From Gordonibacter faecis (GTDB lineage Bacteria > Actinomycetota > Coriobacteriia > Coriobacteriales > Eggerthellaceae): DNA of 64,000 nucleotides. The position numbers and the translations under genes were made by a program. Under the pieces are notes generated by a model. It ran no database searches and had not been told where the DNA came from. It saw only the letters and a program-made list of their open reading frames with translations. Shown here piece after piece: positions 1 through 9,141 of this stretch (position 1 is the first letter of the stretch; every line of letters starts with the position of its first letter). Location: the NCBI RefSeq assembly GCF_030077735.1, contig NZ_JASJEU010000005.1, positions 62,001 to 126,000 on the forward strand, written 5' to 3'.

Positions 1-1
1 A

Positions 2-637
2 GGATCGAAGCACTTCATCATGACGTGCGTAGTCATGAGCCGCCCCTTTAAACACGTACAGGAACTTTCGTCAGTCAAATATGACTGCCTGGAAGATGGC
101 ATTGACCCCAAGAAGTGCAGAGACGCTCATAAATTTCACGCCACAGAAGACAAACAGGCGGTCAGGGATGCCGTGTTCAATGTTATTGAAAAACACTTGA
201 ACGACATTTCGGTTTACTCAGTAATTATTCGAAAAAACATGACAAACCCAGCTATCAGAGATCAGGCGACTCTTTATTTGAAGGTATTTCAGTGGCTTGT
301 AGGATTTGTATTTAACCAAGAAAACCTCGAAGATGCAGACAGCGTAGTTGTGATTACAGACAGTATCCCTGTAAAGAAAAAGCTAGGTGACCTACGAGGT
401 GCGCTGAAGAAGTATATGAACGGATGTCTTGCAGAGAAGAATATACCTTACAAACTTTATCATCATAGATCGGAAAGCGATGTAAACCTTCAAGTAGCGG
501 ACTACTGCTGCTGGGCTATCCAAAGAAAATGGGAGCGCGGCGATGCAAGATCATATGAGATCATACAAAGCGCAATCAAGGGCGAAGGCGATCTATTCAA
601 AAATGGAGATACGGTCTATTACCGCTTCGAAAAATGA
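2..637 (+). CDS. DUF3800 domain protein, 5' end outside window
   Basis: The reading frame is open to the left edge, so the true start lies upstream; an ATG at 20 is internal to the frame. The visible 211 residues match the C-terminal two thirds of DUF3800 proteins: an aromatic/hydrophobic strand at the left edge, a middle segment 'VVVITDSIP' and the family-typical end 'QVADYCCWAIQRKWERGD' near residues 165-182 (the DYxxWA motif). DUF3800 proteins have an RNase H-like fold and often occur in mobile or defence-associated regions; the biochemical role is not established. The gene is visibly AT-richer than everything from 840 onward, which suggests acquisition by transfer. No partner gene is visible. 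Confidence 0.75.
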   Translation, partial: GSKHFIMTCVVMSRPFKHVQELSSVKYDCLEDGIDPKKCRDAHKFHATEDKQAVRDAVFNVIEKHLNDISVYSVIIRKNMTNPAIRDQATLYLKVFQWLVGFVFNQENLEDADSVVVITDSIPVKKKLGDLRGALKKYMNGCLAEKNIPYKLYHHRSESDVNLQVADYCCWAIQRKWERGDARSYEIIQSAIKGEGDLFKNGDTVYYRFEK

Positions 638-838
638 CCAACCCACCTATCCTCTTTCAAGGAAGAACCCAGGGGTTCTTATCAGCGGGCTGGAACGTAA
701 TTAAAGTTTAGCAGATCGCAACCACTAATGTGTGAAGATTGGCAGACAACTAGATGAAAACGCTGTGCATGCAGCCTCCCTTGAGAAAACATATTGCTTG
801 CATTTGATCCTGCTGATCAGGGAAAACAATGACATACG
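638..838. other. Intergenic stretch with an 18-nt palindrome
   Basis: About 200 bases between the convergent DUF3800 gene and the aarF-like gene. AT-rich, no ORF. An inverted repeat at 663-680 (AAGAACCC, 2-nt loop, GGGTTCTT) may end transcription of the DUF3800 gene, although no T-run follows it. Confidence 0.4.
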
Positions 839-2491
839 TTACTTTCGTCGGGCTATGTCTACTACTACCCAGATGCTCAGGACGGCGGCGCCGAGGTAGC
901 CGAAGAAGGCGAGGACGGGGACGCCTAAAAGGCGCGGCTCCATGCCAGAGAGGGCCAACATGCTGGAGCCGATGAACAGGCCCGCAATGATGATGCCGAT
1001 AGTCAACCTATTCACGATGGTGCCCAGGTGCGTGAGCGGGGCCTCGCTTCCCAGCACCTCGGTGTTCACCTTCAGCTGGCCGCGGGTGAGCATTTTCAGC
1101 GCCTCGCCGGAGTACTGCGCCGCGTCGAGCGAACCCTTCGTCGACGAGCGCAGCGCCAGCGCAAGGTCTTCCATGGCGGACACCAGTTCATCGCGCGGGT
1201 CTTTCGTGCGATTGATGTGCGCGTTGATGATGGACACCACGTTTTCGTTCGGAATGAATGGCGCGATGGTGCCCTCCAGCGTCACGATGCCGCGCGAGAC
1301 ACTGGTGATGGACGAGGGCAGCGTCACCTTGCACGAGCGCGTCAGCATGAGAATGTCGTTCAGGAACTGGCCGATGTCGATGTCCCCCACGTCGCACGAG
1401 CCGTAATCCTCCAACAGTAAGTCCAGGTCAGCAAGGAAGCGCGTGTGGTCGATAGCCGCGTTGTCCTTCGCAATGGCAAAGGACATAAGCGCGTCTTTCA
1501 GCTCGGTGGAGCTTTGCATACCCACGGCCTGAATGATGTTGCCGAACCCGGCGCGGTCGCGCGGCGACAGGCGGCCCATGATGCCCAGGTCGATGTAGAC
1601 TATTTTGCCGTCGCGCACGAGGATGTTGCCCGGATGCGGGTCGGCGTGGAAGAAGCCGTGGTCGAGAATTTGCGTGGCGTAGTTGTCGAGCACCTTCTCG
1701 CCGATTTCCTCCAAGTCGTAGCCGGCGGCTTGCAAACGGCCGGTCGCCAGGATGGGAATGCCGTCGATGTACTCCATGACCAGCACGTATTCGCCGCACA
1801 GCTCCGGATACACCTTCGGGCACTCAATGAATGCCACATTCTCGTTCAGCCGCGCGAACTCTTGGAGGTTCGCCGCTTCGCGTGCAAAGTCGGTTTCCTC
1901 AAGGAAGGTGGCCCAGAGTTCCTCCACCACATCGCGCAGATCGAGCATCTGCTCGTCTTTCATGAAGCGCGAGGCTTGCCGCGCCACCATGCGCATGATG
2001 TCGATGTCGAGCGCCATGGTGGCTTTCACGCCCGGGCGCTGGATTTTTACGGCCACGGTTTCGCCCGTGACCAGGCGCGCCTTGTGCACCTGCGCAAGCG
2101 ACGCCGACCCGAGCGGCGTGGGACTGATGGCGTCGAAGATGTCGCCCTGGCGCTCGCCGTAGATGTCGTCGAGCGCGGCCAGGATGCGATCGAAGGGCAG
2201 CGGGTCACACTCCATCTGGAGTTTTTCCAACTCGTCGCAGTAGGCTTTCGGCAGTATTTCCGAACGGGTGGACAGTGTCTGGCCAATTTTCACGAAACTG
2301 GGGCCGAGGTCTTCCAACATGGCGCGGAATTCCTCAGGCGCGAAGCCTTTGAGGAAGTGGTGCTTTTGCAGGATGCCGTAGATTTCCTTCAGCCGGCGCG
2401 TGCGCGTTTTGCGGCTGAGATTGAACCGCCCTTCGGGGTCGATCTCCGCGCCGGAACTGAAGAAGTATTTGAGCAGCGTGTTGTCCGCCAT
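839..2491 (-). CDS. AarF/UbiB (ABC1) family protein kinase-like ATPase
   Basis: 550 aa, full length for the family. Visible motifs: the KxGQ-type segment 'FVKIGQTLSTR' (about 67-77), the Lys strand 'AVKIQRPG' (about 147-154), the catalytic stretch 'HGFFHADPHPGNIL' and the metal-binding 'YIDLGIMG'. The C terminus has two predicted membrane helices ending in 'VVVDIARRK'. UbiB/COQ8 proteins are membrane-bound atypical kinases/ATPases that support isoprenoid-lipid or quinone metabolism; this organism's use is unknown. The start at 2491 (ATG) has no clear ribosome binding site and lies 39 nt after the stop of the phasin-like gene, so translational coupling is likely. The upstream gene resembles a polymer-granule protein, which makes a membrane/lipid role plausible. 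Confidence 0.88.
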   Translation of the reverse strand: MADNTLLKYFFSSGAEIDPEGRFNLSRKTRTRRLKEIYGILQKHHFLKGFAPEEFRAMLEDLGPSFVKIGQTLSTRSEILPKAYCDELEKLQMECDPLPFDRILAALDDIYGERQGDIFDAISPTPLGSASLAQVHKARLVTGETVAVKIQRPGVKATMALDIDIMRMVARQASRFMKDEQMLDLRDVVEELWATFLEETDFAREAANLQEFARLNENVAFIECPKVYPELCGEYVLVMEYIDGIPILATGRLQAAGYDLEEIGEKVLDNYATQILDHGFFHADPHPGNILVRDGKIVYIDLGIMGRLSPRDRAGFGNIIQAVGMQSSTELKDALMSFAIAKDNAAIDHTRFLADLDLLLEDYGSCDVGDIDIGQFLNDILMLTRSCKVTLPSSITSVSRGIVTLEGTIAPFIPNENVVSIINAHINRTKDPRDELVSAMEDLALALRSSTKGSLDAAQYSGEALKMLTRGQLKVNTEVLGSEAPLTHLGTIVNRLTIGIIIAGLFIGSSMLALSGMEPRLLGVPVLAFFGYLGAAVLSIWVVVDIARRK

Positions 2492-2530
2492 GGGCTGGTC
2501 GCGCCGTGCTTGAGTTGCCAGATGCGGGCG

Positions 2531-2941
2531 CTAGACGCCGGGCGTTTGGGCCGCGGTGGTAGTGCCGCACGCGGGCGCGTCGGGCACGGGTTCTGACGTC
2601 TTTACCTCGGAAGCGTCGCCCACCTCGGCTTGCGCCGCGCTGTCTTCGGCAGCCTTCGCGTTCGCCTTTGCCGCAATTTCGGCGGCTTTCGCGGCGAACT
2701 CCGCACGTTCTTCGGGAGTCATGACGGCCATGCGGGCCTCCAGCGCGTCGTAGCGCACAGACGCCGCCAGGTCGTCAGCCTTGTGCTTGAGCTCGGAATT
2801 TATCTGCTTGCCCTGGTCAACCGTGAGTTCGCCCTTCGTGATGAGCTGATCCACCAGGTCCTTCGATTTCTCGGCGGTGATGGCCATCGCACCGATGCCC
2901 GCCAGGAAAATGTCTTTGAATCCGTCGCCTATGGTTGCCAT
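2531..2941 (-). CDS. Phasin-like / PhaF-type coiled-coil protein
   Basis: 136 aa. Start chosen at ATG 2941 because a strong GGAGG lies 8-9 nt upstream; a longer frame to 3025 lacks this support. The N terminus (residues 1-25, 'DGFKDIFLAGIGAMAITAEK') and the following 'LVDQLITKGELT..QGKQINSELK' resemble the amphipathic helix and heptads of polyhydroxyalkanoate granule-associated/phasin proteins. The middle is a charged coiled coil with 'TPEERAEFAAKAAEIAAKANAK', then an Ala/Glu/Pro-rich tail. No PHA synthase is in the window. In several bacterial groups such proteins sit next to AarF genes, as here; I infer a shared membrane or lipid-surface function. It could also be a generic regulator of the kinase. 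Confidence 0.65.
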   Translation of the reverse strand: MATIGDGFKDIFLAGIGAMAITAEKSKDLVDQLITKGELTVDQGKQINSELKHKADDLAASVRYDALEARMAVMTPEERAEFAAKAAEIAAKANAKAAEDSAAQAEVGDASEVKTSEPVPDAPACGTTTAAQTPGV

Positions 2942-3118
2942 AAGAGCCTCCTTCGTCGCGGTTCGGCCCGCCAGCGCGCAGCACCGGCCGGCCTCTTCTC
3001 TCCATGATGCACCAAAACGCCCCAAAGGGCAATGCGATGAGCCAGTTTGTCGAGAAAAGGGAACGGCACGGCAACACGCGCGCGAAGTGCGCGGGATGTA
3101 GCGGGGTGCGGAAGCTGG

Positions 3119-4150
3119 CTAGGGGCGTTCGTAGGCGCGCTGAGGCTGGGACGGTGTGAGGTGCGGCACCGTGAGAGAGGCGGATGTCGTGGCGTCAGCG
3201 AGTGCCGAAAGCGGCTCCAAGGCGGGAGCGGCGAGTGCGGCGGCTTCTTCTCCACCGCGCGCAGCGGCCTCGGCGCGCCCGTCGATCCAAGTTTCGGCGA
3301 TAACGCAAACGATGATAAGGGCGGCACCGGCCAGGCCCACAGCGGTCAGCGTCTCGCCCAGGATGCCCCAGGAGAACAGCGCCGTGAAGATAGGCTCGCC
3401 CGTGAGCAGCATAGATACCGTGGCGGAGGGCAGGCGAGTAAGTGCCATGTTCTGCAACGCGAACGTGAGGCAGGTGCTGGCGATGGCGAGGAACACCACC
3501 GTCCCCCAAGCGATAGGCTGCACAGCGGCCACGTTGAGGGGCTGATCGAACAGGAGCGCACCGGCAAGCGACGCGATAAACGTCACGAAGATTTGCGTGC
3601 CCGACACCGTGACCACGTCCATGCGCGCGAGCCCGCGCTCGCCGAACACGAGGGCACCAGCCAGCGACACTGCGGTCAGCAGGCCGCAGAACTCGCCCAG
3701 GCCGAACGTGAACGAGCCGCCGCTGGAGCACAGCAGGTAGAGCCCCACCACGACCGCCGCCTGGAAGGGCAGGTGCACCAGGCGATAGCGGCGGCGCAGC
3801 ACGATGGCCGCCAGAATGGGCGTGAACACCACGGGCAGCGCCATAAGAAAACCTACATTCGTGGCTGTGGTCAGGTCTAACGCAATGTTGCAGGAAAGGT
3901 AGGACACCGCCATGCACAGCGCGGCCGGCAGCCAGTCGGACAGGCGCGCGCCCTTGAGTCCGCGCACCATACGAGGCCCGAACAGCACCGCAAACACAAG
4001 CGCAGCCAACCCAAAACGCAGGGCCATACACCACAGCGGCGAAATGCTTTCGTAGGCGAGCTTCGTGATGGCACTGCCCGACCCGAAAATGATGGTTTGC
4101 AGCACCACACTAGCGATGCAGATTGCTCGTATGTCCATCAATCGGGACAC
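3119..4150 (-). CDS. EamA/DMT family transporter
   Basis: 343 aa with about ten hydrophobic helices in two EamA repeats, typical of drug/metabolite exporters (RhaT/YdcZ type). GTG start at 4150 is preceded at a good distance by AAGGAGG; an ATG four codons later is the alternative. The hydrophilic C-terminal tail (about residues 295-343, Ala/Glu/Pro/Ser-rich) is longer than usual. The gene diverges from the LysR-type regulator at 4383, whose product is the obvious candidate to control it. Substrate not predictable. Confidence 0.88.
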   Translation of the reverse strand: MSRLMDIRAICIASVVLQTIIFGSGSAITKLAYESISPLWCMALRFGLAALVFAVLFGPRMVRGLKGARLSDWLPAALCMAVSYLSCNIALDLTTATNVGFLMALPVVFTPILAAIVLRRRYRLVHLPFQAAVVVGLYLLCSSGGSFTFGLGEFCGLLTAVSLAGALVFGERGLARMDVVTVSGTQIFVTFIASLAGALLFDQPLNVAAVQPIAWGTVVFLAIASTCLTFALQNMALTRLPSATVSMLLTGEPIFTALFSWGILGETLTAVGLAGAALIIVCVIAETWIDGRAEAAARGGEEAAALAAPALEPLSALADATTSASLTVPHLTPSQPQRAYERP

Positions 4151-4382
4151 GCCCGCCTCCTTTTAGTGCCTGGGCGCTGCGGCAAGCAGCACAGAACATC
4201 CGACCTCATCCATGCGGGGCGGTTGATTCTCTGGAATGGATTTCTTCACATGGTATCCGTTGAGTGAATGAAAGTAAAACGAGAGTTTCTTTTTGAGATT
4301 TCAAGAAGTACTTGTTAATGGAGGTGGCAAAGCCTATGGTGGAAGGAGCATGCGGCGTGGATGATGGCGAACGGAGGCTCTG
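4151..4382. promoter_or_regulatory. Divergent DMT exporter / LysR control region
   Basis: 232 bases between two divergently transcribed genes, AT-richer than its flanks around 4230-4320. By analogy with LysR systems the operator should lie here, but I could not define a clear T-N11-A box with confidence. Confidence 0.4.
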
Positions 4383-5273
4383 GTGAGCAACCAAAAGTAT
4401 GAGGCGTTTCTCAAGGTGGCTGAAACCGGCAGCTTCAAGGAGGCCGCGCGCGAGTTGGATTACACGCAGGCCGGCGTGAGTTACCTGGTGAACGCGCTGG
4501 AGAAAGAGTTGGGCGTACCGCTGTTGGTGCGCGAGTACGGCGGCGCGCGGCCCACGGCCGAAGGCGCGGATTTGCTGACGTACGCGCGCGACGTCGTGAA
4601 CGCTGAGCGGCGGCTAGCTGCGCGCCTGGCCGACCTCCAGCACCTCGAGGGCGGTTCGGTGCGCGTGGCCGCGTTCACCAGCACGGCCATCCAGTGGCTC
4701 CCCGGCATGGCAAAGGAGTTCTTGCGGAGACATCCCGCGGTCGACCTTGACATCGCCTGCATCGACGACCAGGCGAAACTCGAAGAAGCCGTGCGCCGCG
4801 GCGACTTCGACTGCGGCTTTGCGGTGCTGCCCGTTAAGCGCGGTCTGGAGGCCGTGCCGCTGGCAAGTGACCCCATGCTTATCGCGGTATCACCCGATCA
4901 CCCGCTGGCTGCTGCGAAGCACTTCCCTGCCGCAGCGCTTGCCGCGGAACCCTACATACGACTGGAAAGCGGCGAAGATACCGAGATGGACGCCGTCTTC
5001 CGCGCCAACGCCGTGGAGCCACACGTGCGCTTCTCCATCACCAGCGACTACGCCGCTATGTCACTCGTGAGCGCCGGTCTGGGCTTTGGCGTGCTTCCCT
5101 CCCTCATCGTAAAAGACGCCCCGTTTCCCCTGGTAACCATGCCACCCGAAGTCCCCGTCAACCGCGAAATAGCCCTCGTCCTCCGCTCCGAAGCAACAGC
5201 CAGCGCCGCCGCCAGGGCATTCGTCGAAGTAGCGCAAGAGTGGGTGAGGAAAGTAGCGCCTCGCACCAGGTGA
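4383..5273 (+). CDS. LysR family transcriptional regulator
   Basis: 296 aa. N-terminal winged helix (residues 1-60: 'YEAFLKVAETGSFKEAA' and 'LDYTQAGVSYLVNALEKELG') followed by a type-2 periplasmic-binding-like effector domain (about 90-290). GTG start with GGAGG 6-7 nt upstream. Divergent from the EamA exporter; such pairs usually mean autoregulation plus ligand-dependent activation of the transporter. Ligand unknown. Confidence 0.92.
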   Translation: MSNQKYEAFLKVAETGSFKEAARELDYTQAGVSYLVNALEKELGVPLLVREYGGARPTAEGADLLTYARDVVNAERRLAARLADLQHLEGGSVRVAAFTSTAIQWLPGMAKEFLRRHPAVDLDIACIDDQAKLEEAVRRGDFDCGFAVLPVKRGLEAVPLASDPMLIAVSPDHPLAAAKHFPAAALAAEPYIRLESGEDTEMDAVFRANAVEPHVRFSITSDYAAMSLVSAGLGFGVLPSLIVKDAPFPLVTMPPEVPVNREIALVLRSEATASAAARAFVEVAQEWVRKVAPRTR

Positions 5274-5315
5274 GCGCTCCCGCTCGCGCTCCCCTGTGCG
5301 AGGCGCTTGGCTCTG

Positions 5316-5972
5316 TTAAAGTTGTTCCATCAGCGCAGGTAGTTCGCTGATAGTTTTACATTCATAGGCGGGGTGTTCGGCGCAGAGGACTTCTGCGGGG
5401 AACATGCCCCAAAGGGCGGCTACGGTGACGCAGCCAGCGCCGTTTCCGGCTTGCATGTCAAAGGGGCTGTCGCCCACATAGACACACTCACTTGGATCCA
5501 ACCCCAAAAGCTCACAACCGTGGCGTACCGGGCCCGGATCGGGCTTGTGGGTGGGCCAATCGTCGGAGCCCACCACGAAGTCGAACGCGTCACACAGTTC
5601 AAACGTGGACAAACCATGCAGCGCAGGCTCGTGACGCTTTGAGGTAACCACACCCATACGGTAGCCCCGTTTGTGCAGTTCATCCAGCACTTCCTGCGTC
5701 CCCGGGAAGATGCGAATCAGCTTGTCATGCACGCTCGCGTTGTACTCGCGGTACACCCGACACAGCTCGTCGTGGACGGCTTCGTCGTCGGTGAAATCCC
5801 ACATCTGCGTGTTGAGGGGCTGCCCCACCTTCGCCATCAGACGCTCGTCGGGAATGGTACAGCCCAGCACTTCGCGCACCGTGTGGCGAAACGAGTCCAA
5901 CAGCAAATCGTGCGTATCGAGCAACGTGCCGTCCAAATCAAACAGAATTGCCTTGATAGTGTTTGTCGACAT
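5316..5972 (-). CDS. HAD-superfamily phosphatase (Gph/PpaX type)
   Basis: 218 aa. Motif I 'AILFDLDGTLLDT' near the N terminus, motif II 'VVTSKRHEPAL', motif III Lys region 'HKPDPGPV' and motif IV 'YVGDSPFDMQAG': a complete HAD subfamily IA hydrolase with an alpha-helical cap. Start set at ATG 5972, 13 nt after the proS stop, so it is the last gene of the ispG-proS operon; a longer frame into proS has no motif. Likely phosphoglycolate phosphatase or pyrophosphatase-like; PpaX and Gph cannot be separated from sequence alone. Confidence 0.85.
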   Translation of the reverse strand: MSTNTIKAILFDLDGTLLDTHDLLLDSFRHTVREVLGCTIPDERLMAKVGQPLNTQMWDFTDDEAVHDELCRVYREYNASVHDKLIRIFPGTQEVLDELHKRGYRMGVVTSKRHEPALHGLSTFELCDAFDFVVGSDDWPTHKPDPGPVRHGCELLGLDPSECVYVGDSPFDMQAGNGAGCVTVAALWGMFPAEVLCAEHPAYECKTISELPALMEQL

Positions 5973-5985
5973 AGCCGTCACAAAC

Positions 5986-7743
5986 CTACTCAAACAAGCC
6001 GCTGAACAGGTCAACCTCAGAGCCCCACACCTTCGTGTTGCGCTGCGCGAACGCGATGGCATCGGTAAGTGCCACCAGCGGAATGTCGCGGCGCGCTCCC
6101 GTGCGGCGGGACTTGATTTCCACCTTCTGCTCGGCCAGACCGCGCTTTCCCACCACTACCTGCAGGGGCCAGCCAATAAGGTCGGCGTCAGCGAACTTCA
6201 CGCCTGCGCGCTCCTTGCGGTCGTCAATAACTACTTCCAAGCCCAGTTTCGCCAGATCAGTGGCGAGGTTCTCCGCGGCAGGCTGTACCAAGTCGTCGCC
6301 CACCACCAGCGGGATGACGCACACGTGCGCCGGCGCGACAGTGAGCGGCCAGCAGATGCCGTTTTCGTCGTTGTGCTGTTCCACGATGGCGGCCATGGTG
6401 CGCGAAACGCCCACGCCGTAGCAACCCATGAGGAACGGCTGCTCAGAGCCGTCTTCCGCCATGTACGTAGCACCCATGGCGCGCGAGTATTTGTCGCCCA
6501 GTTGGAACACCTGCGACACCTCAATGCCGCGTGCGCCCTCCAGCGGAAGCCCGCACTTCGGGCAGCTGTCGCCCGGCTTCACGATGCAGAGGTCGGCCCA
6601 TTCGTCCACTTCGAAGTCAACACCCAGCTGAGCACCCACGTAGTGGTAGCCGTCTTCGTTCGCACCAACGACCCACTTCGGCACGGCCTGTAGGCTGCGC
6701 GCCGCGATGACGTGCGCTTCCTCGGGCAGACCAACCGGGCCCATCGAGCCTTTATGCAGGCCAAACGCTTCCATTTCCTCGTCGGTAAGCAACGTAAAGC
6801 CACCCGCCGCACGTTCGGCTTTCAGCTCGTTCAGCTCGTGGTCGCCGGGGATGAACATGACAACAAGCTTGCCTTCATCATTCTTACCTGAAAGCGCCTT
6901 CACAGTGGACGACTCGGGGATGTCCAAGAACGCGGCCAACTCGGCAATGGTGTGCACGTTCGGCGTGGCAATCTTTTCCATGGCCGGCACGTCGTAGACG
7001 GTCGGACGCGCCAGGCAGTCGCCCGCCTCGGCGTTGGCGGCGTATCCGCACGTGCAGTGCACGAGTTCTGCCTCGCCCGCATCGGCGAGCGCCATAAACT
7101 CGCAGGTCACACTGCCGCCGATCTGGCCCGGATCGGCCTCAACAGGGCGGTAATCCATATCCATACGGTCACAGATGCGCCCGTACGCCGCGCTCATCTC
7201 GTCGTAGGTTTGCTGCAGCGATTCCTGGCTTGCGTGAAAGCTGTAGGCGTCCTTCATGATGAACTCGCGGCTGCGCAACAGGCCGAAGCGCGGCCGAATT
7301 TCATCGCGGAACTTCACCTGGATCTGGTACAACGACAGCGGCAACTGCTTGTAGGAGCGCAATTCGTTACGCACGAGCGCTGTGATGAGTTCCTCGTGGG
7401 TGGGCCCAAGGCAGAATTCGTGGTTGTGACGATCCATGAGGCGCATGAGCTCGGGGCCGTAATCGTCCCAACGGCCGCTTTCGTGCCAGAGTTCGCCCGG
7501 TTGCAGCGCCGGCATCATGATTTCCTGCGCGCCGATGGCATCCATCTCTTCGCGCACGATGTTCTCCACCTTCGCCAGCACGCGCTTGCCAAGCGGCAAA
7601 AATGTGTACACGCCGGAAGCGGTCTTGCGAATCATGCCGGCGCGCAGAAGCAGCCGGTGGCTAGCGATTTCCGCGTCGGTGGGGTCCTCCTTCAGCGTGG
7701 GCACATACAGCCTGCTCATGCGCATGATATTCGTGTTCGTCAT
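5986..7743 (-). CDS. proS: Prolyl-tRNA synthetase, bacterial type with editing domain
   Basis: 585 aa. Class II signature motifs are visible: motif 1 region 'LPLGKRVLAKVENIVREEM', motif 2 'QVKFRDEIRPRFGLLRSREF' and motif 3 'GCYGVGVSRTMAA'. A long insertion between motifs 2 and 3 (about 220-390) is the YbaK-like editing domain that removes Ala-tRNA(Pro). Start at ATG 7743 overlaps the ispG stop (ATGA), showing translational coupling. A free YbaK-family deacylase is encoded separately at 54748-55215. Confidence 0.96.
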   Translation of the reverse strand: MTNTNIMRMSRLYVPTLKEDPTDAEIASHRLLLRAGMIRKTASGVYTFLPLGKRVLAKVENIVREEMDAIGAQEIMMPALQPGELWHESGRWDDYGPELMRLMDRHNHEFCLGPTHEELITALVRNELRSYKQLPLSLYQIQVKFRDEIRPRFGLLRSREFIMKDAYSFHASQESLQQTYDEMSAAYGRICDRMDMDYRPVEADPGQIGGSVTCEFMALADAGEAELVHCTCGYAANAEAGDCLARPTVYDVPAMEKIATPNVHTIAELAAFLDIPESSTVKALSGKNDEGKLVVMFIPGDHELNELKAERAAGGFTLLTDEEMEAFGLHKGSMGPVGLPEEAHVIAARSLQAVPKWVVGANEDGYHYVGAQLGVDFEVDEWADLCIVKPGDSCPKCGLPLEGARGIEVSQVFQLGDKYSRAMGATYMAEDGSEQPFLMGCYGVGVSRTMAAIVEQHNDENGICWPLTVAPAHVCVIPLVVGDDLVQPAAENLATDLAKLGLEVVIDDRKERAGVKFADADLIGWPLQVVVGKRGLAEQKVEIKSRRTGARRDIPLVALTDAIAFAQRNTKVWGSEVDLFSGLFE

Positions 7744-8807
7744 AGCTTTCCTATCTCCTCCATCAAAGCGTCCACAATGGCATCTTCCTGCACCTTGCGA
7801 ACGACTGCTCCCTTGGAAAACACCACGCCCGATCCCGCGCCGCACGCCACCCCAATGTCGGCGTCGGCGGCCTCACCAGGCCCGTTCACCACGCATCCCA
7901 TGACCGCCACCTTGAGCGGCTTGTCCAACCCGCTGCTGCGCTCTTCCACCTCGCGCGCCAGCCCGATGAGATCTACCTGGCAGCGGCCGCACGTGGGGCA
8001 GCTGATAAGTTCGGGCGAACGACGGCGTAAATCGAGCGCCGCCAGCAGCGTCCAGCACGCGCGAATTTCTTGCACCGGATCATCTGTGAGCGAGATGCGC
8101 AGCGTATCGCCAATGCCTTCTTCCAACAGAATACCCAGGCCACACGCGCTTTTTATCACACCTTGGAACGTGGTGCCCGCCTCCGTCACGCCAATGTGCA
8201 GCGGCACGTGCGGAAGTTCGCGCGCGAGCAAGCGATACGTAGCCACCGTAGTCATGACATCATGCGCCTTCGCGCTGACCACAAGGTCGGTAAAGCCGCG
8301 GCCTTCACAGTAGCGCACGTAGTCGGCGGCAGAGTGCGCCAGCTTTTCCGGCAGCGTAAGGTCATCGCGCGCAGCCAAGTCCGCATCGAGCGAACCCGCA
8401 TTCACGCCAATACGAATGGGAATGCCCGCCTCACCGGCCGCATCAAGCACCACATCGGTTGCACCGAGGCCGCCGATGTTGCCGGGATTGATGCGCAGCT
8501 TCGCCGCACCACGGCGCGCGGCCTGAACGGCGATGTCGGCGGAAAAGTGCACGTCAGCCACCACAGGAAGTGGCGACGCGGCACACACCTGGGCAAACGC
8601 GCCCACACACGCAGCGCGCGGGATAGCCATGCGCACCACTTCGCATCCGGCCGCCGCCAGCGCTTCAATTTGCGCGAGGTTCGCCGCGACATCGTCGGCC
8701 GGAGCGTTCAGCATCGACTGCACGACCACCGGCGCACCGCCACCGAGCGGCACGTTGCCCACCATGACCTGGTGAGTGCCCTGATTCGGCTTTGTTGTGC
8801 AGGACAT
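7740..8807 (-). CDS. ispG: 4-hydroxy-3-methylbut-2-en-1-yl diphosphate synthase (IspG/GcpE)
   Basis: 355 aa, the usual bacterial length. Catalyses the penultimate step of the MEP isoprenoid pathway, reducing MEcPP to HMBPP with a [4Fe-4S] cluster. The N-terminal TIM barrel has 'VQSMLNAPADD', 'GCEVVRMAIP' and 'LRINPGNIGG'; C-terminal cluster cysteines are in 'SCPTCGRC' and 'GCVVNGPGEA'. ATG at 8807 has a strong GGAGGG. Operon with proS (ATGA overlap) and, in the ancestral order, with rseP and dxr upstream; dxr is now separated by an inserted block. Confidence 0.96.
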   Translation of the reverse strand: MSCTTKPNQGTHQVMVGNVPLGGGAPVVVQSMLNAPADDVAANLAQIEALAAAGCEVVRMAIPRAACVGAFAQVCAASPLPVVADVHFSADIAVQAARRGAAKLRINPGNIGGLGATDVVLDAAGEAGIPIRIGVNAGSLDADLAARDDLTLPEKLAHSAADYVRYCEGRGFTDLVVSAKAHDVMTTVATYRLLARELPHVPLHIGVTEAGTTFQGVIKSACGLGILLEEGIGDTLRISLTDDPVQEIRACWTLLAALDLRRRSPELISCPTCGRCQVDLIGLAREVEERSSGLDKPLKVAVMGCVVNGPGEAADADIGVACGAGSGVVFSKGAVVRKVQEDAIVDALMEEIGKL

Positions 8808-9141
8808 CCGCCCTCCTTCTTCCTTCGCGCGTCAAACCGCATGTCGCACTATTGTACCGCCGAAACGCGCCCACCCCCTCACCCTCCACGAACTCTGCCG
8901 CAAAATGAAGGTGAAGGAAGAGGAAGGGGAAGCGGGAGGGAGGCAGCACAGGTTGCTGCCAAACCGCATAGGTTGGCGCTAGTAAGTCAGCGAGTCCCCC
9001 TGTGGCGTCCGAGATTCGGGGGATCGCGGGGGCGAAGCGTACTTAGATACGCGAGTTCCCGGGATCGCACGAAGATCGGATGCCACAGGGTGCCGCAGCG
9101 TCGGCCAGTTCCGCGGGCCGGCAAGCCCGCGGAACCCAAAC
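8808..9141. other. rseP-ispG spacer
   Basis: 334 bases without a gene. The left part (8830-8960) is purine-rich and shows no feature I can name; the right part is repeat copy A (8971-9135). Confidence 0.6.
8971..9135 (+). repeat. Dispersed structured element, copy A
   Basis: One of four related intergenic elements. Order of parts: conserved lead 'GTTGGCGCTAGTAAGTCAG', a long imperfect hairpin whose base pairs CCCTGTGGCGTCCG (from 8998) with CGGATGCCACAGGG (to 9090), a conserved apex 'AAGCGTACTTAGATACGC' near 9034-9052, then 'GCAGCGTCGG' and a second perfect 11-bp hairpin GTTCCGCGGGC/GCCCGCGGAAC at 9108-9135. The second hairpin ends 6 nt from the rseP stop codon and could act as the rseP terminator or 3' stabiliser. 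Confidence 0.75.

Noticed and set aside
1445..2596. 383-aa plus-strand frame opposite aarF
   Set aside because: Antisense shadow of a clear UbiB-family gene in high-GC DNA; no domain, no RBS.
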